NCBI GenBank assembly: GCA_029338875.1
Contig: JAQYBF010000056.1
Span: 1 to 51,225, forward strand
Direction of reading: 5' to 3'
Length of the DNA: 51,225 nt
DNA from: Lachnospiraceae bacterium
GTDB taxonomy: Bacteria > Bacillota > Clostridia > Lachnospirales > Lachnospiraceae
Below are positions 1 through 10,000 of this stretch, in pieces. The notes below the pieces were generated by a model that was not told the DNA's origin, made no database searches, and saw only the letters and a program-made list of their open reading frames with translations. The translations under genes and the position numbers were made by a program. Each line of letters opens with the position of its first letter. Position 1 is the first letter of the stretch.

Positions 1-1
1 C

Positions 2-79
2 GTTCATTTCCACTTGCAGACAAGAGATCATGGTGATATACTTAAAAAGCTGTTTCGGGATGTACAGCAAGCAGTATGA
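2..79 (+). CDS. C-terminal end of an upstream gene (partial)
   Basis: An open frame enters from the left edge and runs 25 codons to a TGA at 77-79, 30 bases before rpmE. The visible peptide includes HFHLQTRDHGDILKKLF. It weakly resembles the last strand and helix of an ACT domain such as the one ending Firmicutes threonine ammonia-lyases, but 25 residues are too few to name the gene. No other frame stays open over the same stretch. Confidence 0.35.
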   Translation, partial: VHFHLQTRDHGDILKKLFRDVQQAV

Positions 80-109
80 ATTTATTTTTTATTAGAAGAG
101 GTGAAAGTC

Positions 110-316
110 ATGCGTAAGGGAATCCATCCGGATTACTATCAGGCAACCGTAACTTGCAACTGTGGCAACACATTTGTAACCGGTTCTACCAAGGAAAACA
201 TCCACGTCGAAGTTTGCTCCAAGTGCCATCCGTTCTATACTGGACAGCAGAAGGCTAACAAGGCTCGCGGACGTATCGAGCAGTTCAACAAGAAGTACGG
301 TTTCGATAACAAATAA
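110..316 (+). CDS. rpmE: 50S ribosomal protein L31 (zinc-binding form)
   Basis: A 68-residue protein matching bacterial L31, a large-subunit protein at the 30S/50S contact. It keeps the zinc ligands of the C+ form: Cys16, Cys18, Cys36 and Cys39 (CNC then CSKC). The start is ATG 110, with an AGAGGTG ribosome binding site at about 97-103. A GTG at 101 is in frame but lies within that site. A strong intrinsic terminator follows at once, so rpmE closes its transcript. L31 upstream of prmC-prfA is a common clostridial order. The zinc-free paralogue often induced under zinc starvation is not in this window. Confidence 0.96.
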   Translation: MRKGIHPDYYQATVTCNCGNTFVTGSTKENIHVEVCSKCHPFYTGQQKANKARGRIEQFNKKYGFDNK

Positions 317-340
317 TTGGATCGTAACACCTGGTCGATC

Positions 341-371
341 GGGGTTGAGGATTTTCCTCAACCCCTTTTTT
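341..371 (+). terminator. Intrinsic terminator of rpmE
   Basis: Perfect 10-bp stem GGGGTTGAGG (341-350) with CCTCAACCCC (356-365), a 5-base loop and six T at 366-371. It lies 25 bases after the rpmE stop codon. Confidence 0.93.
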
Positions 372-402
372 CAGCTCGTTTTTTGATCAGGACAAATGCT
401 TT

Positions 403-431
403 TTGGACCAGGAGATTATCTGTGTTAGAAT
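403..431 (+). promoter_or_regulatory. Sigma-A promoter for DUF1385-prmC-prfA
   Basis: TTGGAC (403-408), a 17-base spacer and TAGAAT (426-431), preceded by TG one base upstream (extended -10). It sits between the rpmE terminator and the next gene and probably drives the following genes, which have no terminator between them. Confidence 0.7.
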
Positions 432-488
432 AGTAGCAGGAAAAATGGCCATGTTTTCTAAAATCGGTTTATGGGAAAGGAATGCATC

Positions 489-1421
489 GTGGCAGGGAAA
501 GTATATTCAGGAATCGGCGGTCAGGCGGTCATGGAAGGCGTTATGATGCGGTCAAGCGATAAATACGCTGTTGCCGTCCGCATGCCGGATCAGACCATTC
601 ATATTGATGAAAAGACTGACAATTATTCGGCGAATCCCTGGCTTAAGGTTCCGATCATCCGCGGCATGATCTCCTTTGTCTATTCTCTGATTACAGGAAT
701 CCAGGCTCTGATGACCTCGGCCAATTACTTCGAGGACGACGAGGAAACCAAGGCGAAAAAGGCCAAACTCACGGAAGAGGAGAGAAAGAAGATGGAATCC
801 CGGGAACTCTGGGGAAGCTTCGCCTTTTCTCTGGTCGTAGCCATCCTGGTTTTCTTCCTACTTCCCTATGGCCTGTCCAAGCTCATGGGCCGGCTGATTA
901 CAAGCCAGCTTGCGGTCACAGCCTTGGAAGGCTTGATTCGGGTTCTGATCTTTCTGGCCTACATTTTACTGATCTCCAGAATGGAGGATATCCGCAGGGT
1001 CTTCATGTATCACGGGGCCGAGCATAAATGTATCAACTGCGTGGAAAACGGCCTGCCTCTGACGGTGGAAAATGTAAAGAAGTCCACCCGCCTGCATAAG
1101 CGCTGCGGAACCAGTTTTATTTTCATCGTCATGATCATCAGTATTTTCGTCTTCATGTTCATCCGGTCCTCGAATCCGTTGGTCCAGATCCTGCTGCGCC
1201 TGGCTTTGATTCCGGTCGTGGCCGGAATCTCCTATGAATTCATCCGCTGGGCCGGCCGGTCGGAGAACCCTGTGGTCAATCTCTTAAGCAAGCCGGGCCT
1301 GGCCCTGCAGAGGCTGACGACCCGGGAACCGGACGATGATATGATTGAAGTCGGAATCGCTTCGGTGGAAGCAGTCTTCGACTGGAAGGCCTTCCAGGAA
1401 GAACACAGAGACGAATTTTAG
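489..1421 (+). CDS. DUF1385 family membrane protein (YqhQ-like)
   Basis: An integral membrane protein of about 310 residues. It opens with the family signature SGIGGQAVMEGVMMR and contains MYHGAEHKCINC in the middle, both typical of DUF1385. About four hydrophobic segments are visible, two before and two after the HGAEHKC motif. The molecular function is not known; metal binding by the conserved His/Cys cluster is only a guess. The start is taken as GTG 489, with a GGAAAGGA ribosome binding site at about 474-481. An in-frame ATG at 471 lacks such a site and would overlap it. In many clostridia the gene directly precedes prmC and prfA, as here. Confidence 0.9.
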   Translation: MAGKVYSGIGGQAVMEGVMMRSSDKYAVAVRMPDQTIHIDEKTDNYSANPWLKVPIIRGMISFVYSLITGIQALMTSANYFEDDEETKAKKAKLTEEERKKMESRELWGSFAFSLVVAILVFFLLPYGLSKLMGRLITSQLAVTALEGLIRVLIFLAYILLISRMEDIRRVFMYHGAEHKCINCVENGLPLTVENVKKSTRLHKRCGTSFIFIVMIISIFVFMFIRSSNPLVQILLRLALIPVVAGISYEFIRWAGRSENPVVNLLSKPGLALQRLTTREPDDDMIEVGIASVEAVFDWKAFQEEHRDEF

Positions 1422-1514
1422 CGTCCTTTCAAGAGAAACGGAAACCTGCGAAGAAAAACAGACCTAAGCTGAGCCGAATTCAGCTGGGATTACCTGAGAT
1501 ATAAAGAGGTTATT

Positions 1515-2447
1515 TTGAATTACAGAGAACTGCGGCAGGAGGGTGCCCGGCGCCTGAAGGAACATGGGGTTCCGGACCCCGATTTTGATGCCCGGGAGCT
1601 TTTATTCTTCGCTTCCGGCATGGATTATCAGACTTATATCCTGAAGGAATCGGAAGATGCGGACGAGATAAGGGAGGCCTATCTGGCCCTGATCGACCGC
1701 CGGGCCGCCAGGGAGCCCCTCCAGCATCTGACCGGCTTTCAGGACTTTATGGGATATGAATTCAAGGTTTCGAAGGATGTCCTGATTCCCCGTCAGGATA
1801 CGGAAACCCTGGTTATGGAAGCTGAAAAGGACTTACGAAGCCGGACTGGAGAACGTTCAGGAGAAGGCTTTGGAGAGAGCTCAGAAGAAGGTTTCAAAGG
1901 GCGTTCAGAAAAGAGTTCCGGAGAGATCCGTCTCCTTGATGTCTGCACCGGCTCGGGCTGCATTATCCTGTCTCTTGTTTTAAGAAATATAGACCGGTTC
2001 CCGAAGCTTTCCGCTGAGGCGTCGGATCTGTCTGAAAAGGCATTGGCCATTGCAGAAGAAAATGCAAAGCGGCTGGGGATTAAGGACAAGGTCCGTTTTC
2101 ACCGGGGTGATCTCTTCGATTTTACGGACGACTTATATGATATCATAGTCTCCAACCCGCCCTACATTCCTTCCGATGTGATTCCGGGACTCATGCCGGA
2201 AGTCCGGTCAGGCGACCCGATTCTGGCCCTGGACGGAGGAAAGGACGGCCTTTCCATCTACCGGCGCCTGATTCCGGGCGCCTATGGGAGGCTTAAGAAT
2301 GGGGGCGCCCTATATTTAGAAATTGGTTTTGACCAGGCCAAAGCGGTAACGGATCTGATGGAAAAAGCCGGATTTACGGAGGTCCGGACCATTCAGGATC
2401 TGGCCGGAAATGACCGGGTAATTTGCGGAAAGAAAGTGAGTAACTGA
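1515..2447 (+). CDS. prmC: Release factor glutamine N5-methyltransferase
   Basis: PrmC (HemK) methylates the glutamine of the GGQ loop in release factors RF1 and RF2, using S-adenosylmethionine. The 310-residue protein has the N-terminal helical domain, PRQDTE at 92-97, a SAM-binding loop (LDVCTGSGC, about 141-149) and the catalytic NPPY at 214-217, which holds the substrate glutamine. It starts with TTG 1515, four bases after AGAGGT. Its target prfA begins 3 bases after the stop, the usual coupling. Odd: about 30 charged residues (108-137) built from three degenerate 8-residue repeats are inserted between PRQDTE and SAM motif I, making it longer than the usual 280 or so residues. Confidence 0.95.
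   Translation: MNYRELRQEGARRLKEHGVPDPDFDARELLFFASGMDYQTYILKESEDADEIREAYLALIDRRAAREPLQHLTGFQDFMGYEFKVSKDVLIPRQDTETLVMEAEKDLRSRTGERSGEGFGESSEEGFKGRSEKSSGEIRLLDVCTGSGCIILSLVLRNIDRFPKLSAEASDLSEKALAIAEENAKRLGIKDKVRFHRGDLFDFTDDLYDIIVSNPPYIPSDVIPGLMPEVRSGDPILALDGGKDGLSIYRRLIPGAYGRLKNGGALYLEIGFDQAKAVTDLMEKAGFTEVRTIQDLAGNDRVICGKKVSN
1854..1925 (+). repeat. Degenerate 24-bp tandem repeat (x3) inside prmC
   Basis: Three 24-bp units encode RSGEGFGE, SSEEGFKG and RSEKSSGE (residues 114-137 of PrmC). The reading frame is kept. It looks like an in-frame tandem expansion in a surface loop. Confidence 0.65.
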
Positions 2448-2450
2448 CCC

Positions 2451-3527
2451 ATGTTTGAACGATTAGATGATCTTGTCATGCGTTCAGAGGAAATTCTGAA
2501 GCTGATGAGCGAGCCCGAGGTGGCGAACGACTCCAAGCGCCTGCAGAAGCTCATGAAGGAGCAGGCGGAGATCACACCCATCGTGGAGACCTATAAGGCT
2601 TACAAGGAGGCAGGAAAGACCATCGAGGATTCCCTTGCCATGCTGTCCGAGGAGAAGGACGAGGAGATGCGGGACCTCATCAAGGAGGACCTGGCACAGG
2701 CCCGGTCCGATCGGGAAAGCCTGGAGAAAAAGCTGAAGATCCTCCTTCTGCCCAAGGATCCCAATGATGACAAGAACGTCATCATGGAAATCCGGGCCGG
2801 AGCCGGCGGAGATGAGGCCGCCCTTTTTGCAGCCGAGATCTACCGCATGTATATGAAGTATATCGACCGGAGAGGCTGGAAGACCGAGCTTCTCGAATGC
2901 GAGGAGACCGGCATCGGCGGCATGAAGAAGGTCAATTTCAAGGTGGAAGGCCAGGGAGCCTATTCGGTCCTCAAATATGAATCCGGCGTGCATCGGGTTC
3001 AGAGAGTGCCGGCAACCGAGTCCGGCGGTCGGATTCACACCTCGACCTGCACGGTCGCTGTCATGCCGGAGGCCGAGGACTTCGATATCGAGATCAATGA
3101 AAAGGACTACCGGATCGATGTCATGCGTGCATCCGGAAATGGAGGCCAGTGCGTCAATACGACCGATTCCGCGGTCCGCCTGACCCATTATCCGACCGGA
3201 ATCGTCATCTACAGCCAGACCGAGAAGTCCCAGCTCCAGAACAAGGAGAAGGCCTTCGCCCTCCTTCGTACCAAGCTTTATGATCTGGAACTTCAGAAGC
3301 GGCAGAAGGAAGCTTCCGATGCTCGGCTGTCACAGATCGGAACCGGTGACCGGTCCGAGAAATGCCGGACCTATAACTTTCCTCAGGGCCGTGTGACAGA
3401 CCACAGAATCAATCTGACGCTCTATACCTTAGACAAGGTTATGGACGGCGATCTGCAGGAGATTATCGATGCTCTGATGGCAGCGGATCAGGCCAGGAAG
3501 CTGACCCGCATGGAGTCGGAGGAGTAA
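2451..3527 (+). CDS. prfA: Peptide chain release factor 1
   Basis: RF1 recognises UAA and UAG and triggers peptide release on the ribosome. The 358 residues are the normal length. The codon-recognition tripeptide PAT (187-189, in [11 protein letters not shown]) identifies RF1 rather than RF2. GGQ at 231-233 is the catalytic loop and the substrate of PrmC, encoded just upstream. The residue after GGQ is Cys ([10 protein letters not shown]) where many bacteria have His. Start ATG 2451 follows the prmC stop closely, so translation is probably coupled. Confidence 0.97.
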   Translation: MFERLDDLVMRSEEILKLMSEPEVANDSKRLQKLMKEQAEITPIVETYKAYKEAGKTIEDSLAMLSEEKDEEMRDLIKEDLAQARSDRESLEKKLKILLLPKDPNDDKNVIMEIRAGAGGDEAALFAAEIYRMYMKYIDRRGWKTELLECEETGIGGMKKVNFKVEGQGAYSVLKYESGVHRVQRVPATESGGRIHTSTCTVAVMPEAEDFDIEINEKDYRIDVMRASGNGGQCVNTTDSAVRLTHYPTGIVIYSQTEKSQLQNKEKAFALLRTKLYDLELQKRQKEASDARLSQIGTGDRSEKCRTYNFPQGRVTDHRINLTLYTLDKVMDGDLQEIIDALMAADQARKLTRMESEE

Positions 3528-3551
3528 GAAGAAAACGGGGAGAGGGATTTT

Positions 3552-6500
3552 ATGGCATTACATCTCATTCTGGGAAATCCGGGCAGCGGCAAGTCCTATC
3601 GCATGTATGAGGAGCTGATTCAGCAGTCCATGAAGGAGCCGGACCGGAGCTTTCTCTGCATTGTGCCGGAGCAGTTTACCCTGTCGACCCAGCGGCAGCT
3701 GATCCGACTTCATCCGGACCATATCATCCGGAATATCGAAGTCCTGTCCTTCGCCCGTCTGGCCTACCGGATCTTCAACGAGCTTGGAACAAAGAAGCCG
3801 GACACCCTCGAAGAGGTCGGAAAGAATCTGGTCCTTCGAAGAGTTGCCGAGAAAAATGCAGACCAGCTGACTGTACTTTCCAGACAGATGAAAAAGCCGG
3901 GTTATATTTCTGAATTAAAGTCCCTGATTTCCGAGCTCCAGCAGTATGACATTCCGGTCGAGGCACTGGATGAGATGGCCGGCCTTCCAGATTTTCCCCA
4001 GGAATTCGGGAAAAAGATGAAGGATATCCAGGTCATCTACCAGGGCTTTCTGGACTTTCTTCGGGACCACTATATCACCCGGGAGGAGATTCCGGACCTT
4101 CTCTGCAGCGTGATCGAGCAAAGCCGGGTCGCAAAGAACGCGGTCTTTTCCTTCGATGACTTTACCGGCTTCACCCCGGTTCAGAAGAAGCTTCTCTACC
4201 GGATCTTTGCCATGGCAAAGGACGTCTATGTGACTGTCACGATCGATCCCGGCCAGGACTACCTCAGGGAAGCGGAGGACAGCGAGCTTTTTGCCATGAG
4301 TAAGCGGGAGATCGCGGAGCTTATAAGGATCGCCAGAGAAACCAATACCATGCTGGCCAGTCCCATTCTCTGTCCGGATCTTCCCTCCCATCGATTCCGG
4401 GAAGACGGGGAGATTTTCTATCTTCTGAAGACCATGGCGGGTTCCGGGGATGGAAAGCACAGAATACGGCCATTTCATGCAGGCAATTCGACTCTGACCG
4501 GCGCTTCGGCTTCATCCGGTTCAAAGCAAAGCCATGTATCCAATACTTCCAATCAGCCCGCTCAGGCAGATACAGCCCATGAAATCCATCTCATGAGCCT
4601 CCCCGACCGTCGAAGAGAGCTTACGTACACGGCAGCCAAAATCCGCGAGCTCTGCCGGACGGAAGGCTATCACTATCAGGATTTCGGCATCGTCTGCCCG
4701 GATCTTACCTCCTATCAGAACCTGGTTCCGCGGATTTTCGACCGCTATCAGATCCCCTGCTTTATTGACGGGAAGACCTCCCTGGACGGTCATCCCCTCA
4801 TGGAATTCATCCGGGGTCTTTTTGAAATCCAGATGACAGACTTCTCCTACCGGAGCGCTTTTCACCTGCTTCGATCCGGCATTCCGGTCCTTAGCCGGGA
4901 GGATACGGACCTTCTTGACAACTATGTCCTTGCCATGGGAATCCGGGGCAGATCTTCCTACGAGAAGCGCTTCCCCTATCTGCCCGGCAGGATGACAGAG
5001 GACGATTTGGAAGAGATCAATGAGATTCGGGAAAAACTCATGTCCATTCTTTCCCCCTTCCTTGATGAAATGAAGACCGCAGACGGCGATCCCCTTCCTA
5101 TGGCCAAGGCCATTTCGCATTTATTGGACCGGCTGAAGGTCAGAAGCTATCTCGAAAACTCTGCCGATGCCTTCGAAAAAGCCGGCGACGACCGGAGAGC
5201 CAGAGAGGACCGGGAGGTCTTCGGCATGCTCCTGTCCCTTCTTCATAAGATGGCCGACATCCTGGAGGGCGAGAAGCTTTCCCCGGAGGATTTTCTGGAA
5301 ATCCTGAATGCGGGTTTTGAGACCTTCCGGGTCGGCCGGATTCCGCCCAGTAAGGACCGGGTCCTCTTCGGCGATATCACAAGAACCAGACTTGAAGAAA
5401 TCAAGGTCCTCTTTCTCCTGGGAGCCAATGACGGCCAGCTTCCAAAAAATGAAGAGCGGGGCGGCATTCTGTCCGATCTCGAGCGGAACATGCTGGCAGA
5501 GGATGGCTACCGTCTGTCGGAAACTACCCGGGAGCGGTCCTACGAACAGCGCTTTTACCTCTTCCGTATGCTGTCCAAGCCTTCGGAAGCGATCTATATT
5601 TCCACGACGGAAAAGAATGCGGACGGAAGCGATGGGAAACCAGCCTATATTTTCCGGGAACTTCATCGGATCTTCCCGGATCTTTCCATCGAGAAGCCGG
5701 ATGCCTTGGAGAAGCTGACCCTTGCGGCCAGCCCGGAGACGGCCGAATCCGTTCTCGTGGACTTCCTTCAGGACTGGATGACTCGGAGAAAGGAAGACCA
5801 GTACAGCGAGAAGCAGCTGACAGATGCCGATCAGGCCCTGGCTGCCCTCATGCTCTGGTACCAGAACCATGGAAAGAAGGACTTATCGCGGATTCTCTCC
5901 CAGACCTTCTATCTCCACCAGCCGGAGAAGCTTTCCGAAGCGGCCGGTCAGCTCCTGTCCCGGAAGAATCTGTCCGGATCGGTCACCAAGATCGAACAGT
6001 ATGCGGCCTGCCCCTATTCCTATTTTCTGGAATTCGGCCTGGATCTGGAAGAACGGAAGGAGCATGAGCTGGATGCAAAGGATGTGGGAAATCTCTATCA
6101 CGATGTCCTCAAGCGTTATTCCGACACCCTGAAATCGGATCCTCATTATAAGGATTATGATTTTTCCAATGTCACAAACGAGATCTCGGATGAGATTCTG
6201 AGCCGGTGCATTGATCAGTCTTTCAGTGAAATGCAGAAGCAGGAATTCCTGGAGGATGCCAGAAGCAGCTATACCTTAAATGGCATGAAGGACACTCTCC
6301 AGCGGTCGGTCGACCTCCTTCGGAGTCAGATCCGCCGGGGCAGCTTCCTGCCGGATGCCTTCGAAGTGAGTCTGTCTGAGATCGCATCTGCAAAGGATCT
6401 GTCCTTCCAGCTGTCCAATGGCGATGTCATGCGCTTTACCGGACGGATCGACCGGATCGACATTATGAATGCAGACGGCAGGGTCTATGTCAAGATCATT

Positions 6501-7082
6501 GACTATAAGTCGGGCACGAAGAAGCTGAGCGCGCCGGAGGTCTATGCAGGTCTTCAGGTCCAGCTTCTGGTCTATATGGATGCGGCCCTTGCCGGAGAGG
6601 CGGAGAATTACGGAGAGGAGGCCGTTCCGGCGGCAGCCTATCTCTATCATGTCCTGGATCCGGTCATCGAGGACAGCGAGGGCATGGATAATGATAAGGA
6701 AGATGACAGGGATAATGCACAGATTCTTGAAAGCACGCTGAAGGAAGTGGCAAGGGACGGCCTGGCCAATTCCGATGAGAAGGTCCTTCTTGCCCTGGAT
6801 AAGAATCCGACCGGAAAGACCAGCTGGAATTCTCCGGTTTATCCGTCCAAGGCCAATCGGATCTCCGAGGAAGCCTTCCGTAAGCTCTTATCCGATGTCC
6901 ATGATCTGGTCCGCGAGGAAGGCGAGAAGATTTCGGAAGGCAAAATTGAGGCCAGACCCTACCGTTTATCGGACAAGACAGGCTGTGACTTCTGTCCCTA
7001 TAAGGCGGTCTGCGGTTTTGATACCAGCCTGAAAGGGTTCACATTCCGTGACATCGATTCCAGAGCGGGATGGAGGGAGTAA
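3552..7082 (+). CDS. addB: ATP-dependent helicase/nuclease subunit B (AddB)
   Basis: AddB is half of the AddAB helicase-nuclease, which resects double-strand breaks and loads RecA. The 1176 residues are in the usual range. A P-loop GNPGSGKS lies at 8-15. The C-terminal nuclease has IDYKSG (Asp984, Lys986) of the PD-(D/E)XK fold. It is enclosed by the AddB iron-sulfur ligands: Cys820 (YAACPYSYF) and a triplet Cys1145, Cys1148, Cys1154 (CDFCPYKAVC). A GGGAGAGGGA ribosome binding site precedes ATG 3552. addA starts 3 bases after the stop, so the subunits are translated together. The two ends of the protein are better conserved in appearance than the segment around residues 300-350, which is a Ser/Asn-rich linker. 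Confidence 0.96.
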   Translation: MALHLILGNPGSGKSYRMYEELIQQSMKEPDRSFLCIVPEQFTLSTQRQLIRLHPDHIIRNIEVLSFARLAYRIFNELGTKKPDTLEEVGKNLVLRRVAEKNADQLTVLSRQMKKPGYISELKSLISELQQYDIPVEALDEMAGLPDFPQEFGKKMKDIQVIYQGFLDFLRDHYITREEIPDLLCSVIEQSRVAKNAVFSFDDFTGFTPVQKKLLYRIFAMAKDVYVTVTIDPGQDYLREAEDSELFAMSKREIAELIRIARETNTMLASPILCPDLPSHRFREDGEIFYLLKTMAGSGDGKHRIRPFHAGNSTLTGASASSGSKQSHVSNTSNQPAQADTAHEIHLMSLPDRRRELTYTAAKIRELCRTEGYHYQDFGIVCPDLTSYQNLVPRIFDRYQIPCFIDGKTSLDGHPLMEFIRGLFEIQMTDFSYRSAFHLLRSGIPVLSREDTDLLDNYVLAMGIRGRSSYEKRFPYLPGRMTEDDLEEINEIREKLMSILSPFLDEMKTADGDPLPMAKAISHLLDRLKVRSYLENSADAFEKAGDDRRAREDREVFGMLLSLLHKMADILEGEKLSPEDFLEILNAGFETFRVGRIPPSKDRVLFGDITRTRLEEIKVLFLLGANDGQLPKNEERGGILSDLERNMLAEDGYRLSETTRERSYEQRFYLFRMLSKPSEAIYISTTEKNADGSDGKPAYIFRELHRIFPDLSIEKPDALEKLTLAASPETAESVLVDFLQDWMTRRKEDQYSEKQLTDADQALAALMLWYQNHGKKDLSRILSQTFYLHQPEKLSEAAGQLLSRKNLSGSVTKIEQYAACPYSYFLEFGLDLEERKEHELDAKDVGNLYHDVLKRYSDTLKSDPHYKDYDFSNVTNEISDEILSRCIDQSFSEMQKQEFLEDARSSYTLNGMKDTLQRSVDLLRSQIRRGSFLPDAFEVSLSEIASAKDLSFQLSNGDVMRFTGRIDRIDIMNADGRVYVKIIDYKSGTKKLSAPEVYAGLQVQLLVYMDAALAGEAENYGEEAVPAAAYLYHVLDPVIEDSEGMDNDKEDDRDNAQILESTLKEVARDGLANSDEKVLLALDKNPTGKTSWNSPVYPSKANRISEEAFRKLLSDVHDLVREEGEKISEGKIEARPYRLSDKTGCDFCPYKAVCGFDTSLKGFTFRDIDSRAGWRE

Positions 7083-7085
7083 GCA

Positions 7086-10000
7086 ATGAGTGAGAAGAAA
7101 TGGACAGAAGAACAGGAGCTTGTAATCAGGACCGGCGGCAGGGACCTTCTGGTTTCCGCAGCCGCAGGCTCCGGAAAGACCGCCGTTCTGGTCGAGCGGA
7201 TCATTCGGAAGATCCTGTCAAAGGACCATCCCATCGATGTGGACCGGCTTCTGGTCGTCACCTTTACCAAGGCGGCCGCCGGCGAGATGAAGCAGAGAAT
7301 CCGGGAAGCTATTGAGGATGCCTCGGCAAAGGACCCGGACAATCTCCATCTGAGACGCCAGCGGACCCTGATCGGTCATGCCAAGATTACGACCATCGAC
7401 AGCTTCTGCTCTTATATTATCCGGAATCATTTCGATGAAATCGGTCTGGATCCCTCCTTTCGGACCGCGGATCAGACCGAGGTCCAGCTTCTGGGCCAGG
7501 AGGTCATGGATCAGGTCTTCGCCTCCCATTATGAGGCGAAGGACGGAAAGAAGGATACGAACTTCCTGGAGCTGATCCGCCTCTACGGGAAGAGAAATAA
7601 GGATCAGGCCGTTATGGACCTGGTAAAGGATTTATATCAGAGCGCCCTGAGTTTCCCCTGGCCCGAGGACTGGCTGAAAACGCTGCCCCGTCCCTATGAA
7701 ATCCGGGATGAGGAGGATCTGTATAAGCAGTCCTGGTTTCAGAAATATTTTTATCTGCTTCGGAGCATGATCCAGTGGGCCGCCCTGTCTGCCGGAGATC
7801 TGGCGGATGAATTCAAGGATATGGAGGCCTATAGGAATAGTACGGTCAGAACCCTTCGGAAGGATCAGGAGCTCCTGGAGAATCTCTATAAGGATAAGGA
7901 CATAAAGACCTTCCTTCAGGACCTTTCGGATTTCGGATTTCCCCGCCTGGCCTCTCCTTCGAAGAAGGACGGCTTTGATCCGGATCAGTATGAGGGCCTG
8001 AAGGACGTACGGAAGAAATATAAGGATGCCGTGACCGGCTTGCAGAAAAAGCTCGGCGGGAAAACCTTATCTGACCTTCTAAATGTTTTCAAAGAAATGA
8101 ATCCCGTGATTCAGAAGCTTGTGGATCTCACCATCGAGTATCATCAGGCCTTCATGGCAGCCAAGCAGCAGAACCACATCATGGACTTTTCGGACATGGA
8201 GCACTATGCTCTGGAGATTCTCGTCAACCGGGACGGAAGCCCCAGGCCCGCCGCTCTGGAATTCCAGAAGCAGTATGAAGAGGTCATGATCGATGAGTAC
8301 CAGGATTCAAACGAGGTTCAGGAGCTTCTTCTGTCCAGTATTTCCAGGGCCTCTGCAGGTCAGCATAACTATTTCATGGTCGGCGATGTCAAGCAGTCGA
8401 TCTACCGCTTCCGTCAGGCAAGACCTGAGATTTTCATGGGGAAATATAAGGCTTTCAGTGAGAATCTCGAAGACCCACAGGTTCGGATTGATCTGACAAA
8501 AAATTTCCGGAGCCGGAGAGAGGTCCTGGAGATTACCAATGATGTCTTTTCCCGCCTTATGTCCGAGGACGTCGGAGGGGTCAGCTATGAGGGAAAGGCT
8601 CTGCTGAATTATGGAGCCGTCTGGTATCCTGAGGGTGGAAAGACTTCTGAGGGGGAGTCTCTTTTTCAGCCTGAGATCCTGGTTGGTCGGGAGAAAGAAT
8701 TTCCGATGAAGAATCCGGACATCCAGGACAAGGAAGAGTATGAGGCACTGATGATTGCCAGCAGGATTTCCAGGCTTCTGCGAGAAGGAAGAGTTACAGA
8801 TTCTGAATCCGGAGGCCTTCGGTCTGTCCGCCCCGGTGATATCGCCATACTTCTTCGAAAGAAGGGAAGCTTCCCGGAGAAGATCCTGGAGACACTGAAA
8901 GCTTATGCCATCCCGGCCCGGCTCATGACAGAGACCAGCTATTTCGATGCCCCGGAGGTCGATGTCCTTCTGTCCTTCTTAAACCTGATCGACAATCCTC
9001 TTCAGGATATTCCCATGGCAGCGGTCCTGCATTCGGCCATGTTCCATGTCTCGGATGACCGGATGGCGGAGGTCCGGGAGAAGTATGCCGATCTGACCTT
9101 CGCGGAGGCAGTGATCAGCTATGCGAAGGATATAATCGCAGAGAGGCAGAAGGGATCGGAATCGAAAGAGAACTCTGCAAGAGAAGCAGATGAAGATCCC
9201 GTTCTGCGCTTCTATAACATGCTGGAAAGATACCGGAAGGAAGCAGAGCGCACACCCCTCTTCGATCTGATCCAGCAGATCCTCGACGAGACCGGTTTCC
9301 TCGATTATTCCAACTCCCTGCCCGGCGGAGACAAGCGGAGGGCCAATCTGGAGAAGCTGGTCGATCTGGCCGTCAATTTCGAAAACGGCGCCGGTCACAG
9401 TGTATTTTCCTTCATGCAGTACATCCGGAAGATGAAGAAATATAATCTTTCCGTTTCCGCACCGGACGGAGGTAGCAGCTCGGATACGGTCTCCATTATG
9501 ACCATTCATAACAGTAAGGGTCTGGAATTCCCCATCGTCATCCTGGCGGCTGCCGGAAACTCCATCAACAAGAAGGATTCAGCGGATACCTTGATCCAGC
9601 ACCCTTCCGAGGGCATGGCTCTGACCTATATTCACGGGAAATACCGGAGAAAGAAGTCCTATCTCTATAAGGATGCCCTTTCCTATCTGATCCAGGCCGA
9701 GGCTATGGGAGAGGAGCTTCGGATCCTTTATGTCGCCATGACCCGGGCCAAAGAGAAGCTGATCATCACCGGCATGTCCGCTGATGAGGAAAAGGATCTG
9801 CATCTGCCGGGAAGCCGCAGGATCAGCTCCTATGAGGTCATCAAGGCCAGATCCTATCTGGACTGGATCTGCATGGCCCTGTCCGCCTATGGAAGTAAGT
9901 ACAAGGTCGACGATTTCGAGGCAGACGACCTGCTTCAGTCAAGTAAGGAAGAAAGTGACGAGAATGAGGACGATAAGGCTGCTTTGAATGACCTTTTCCA

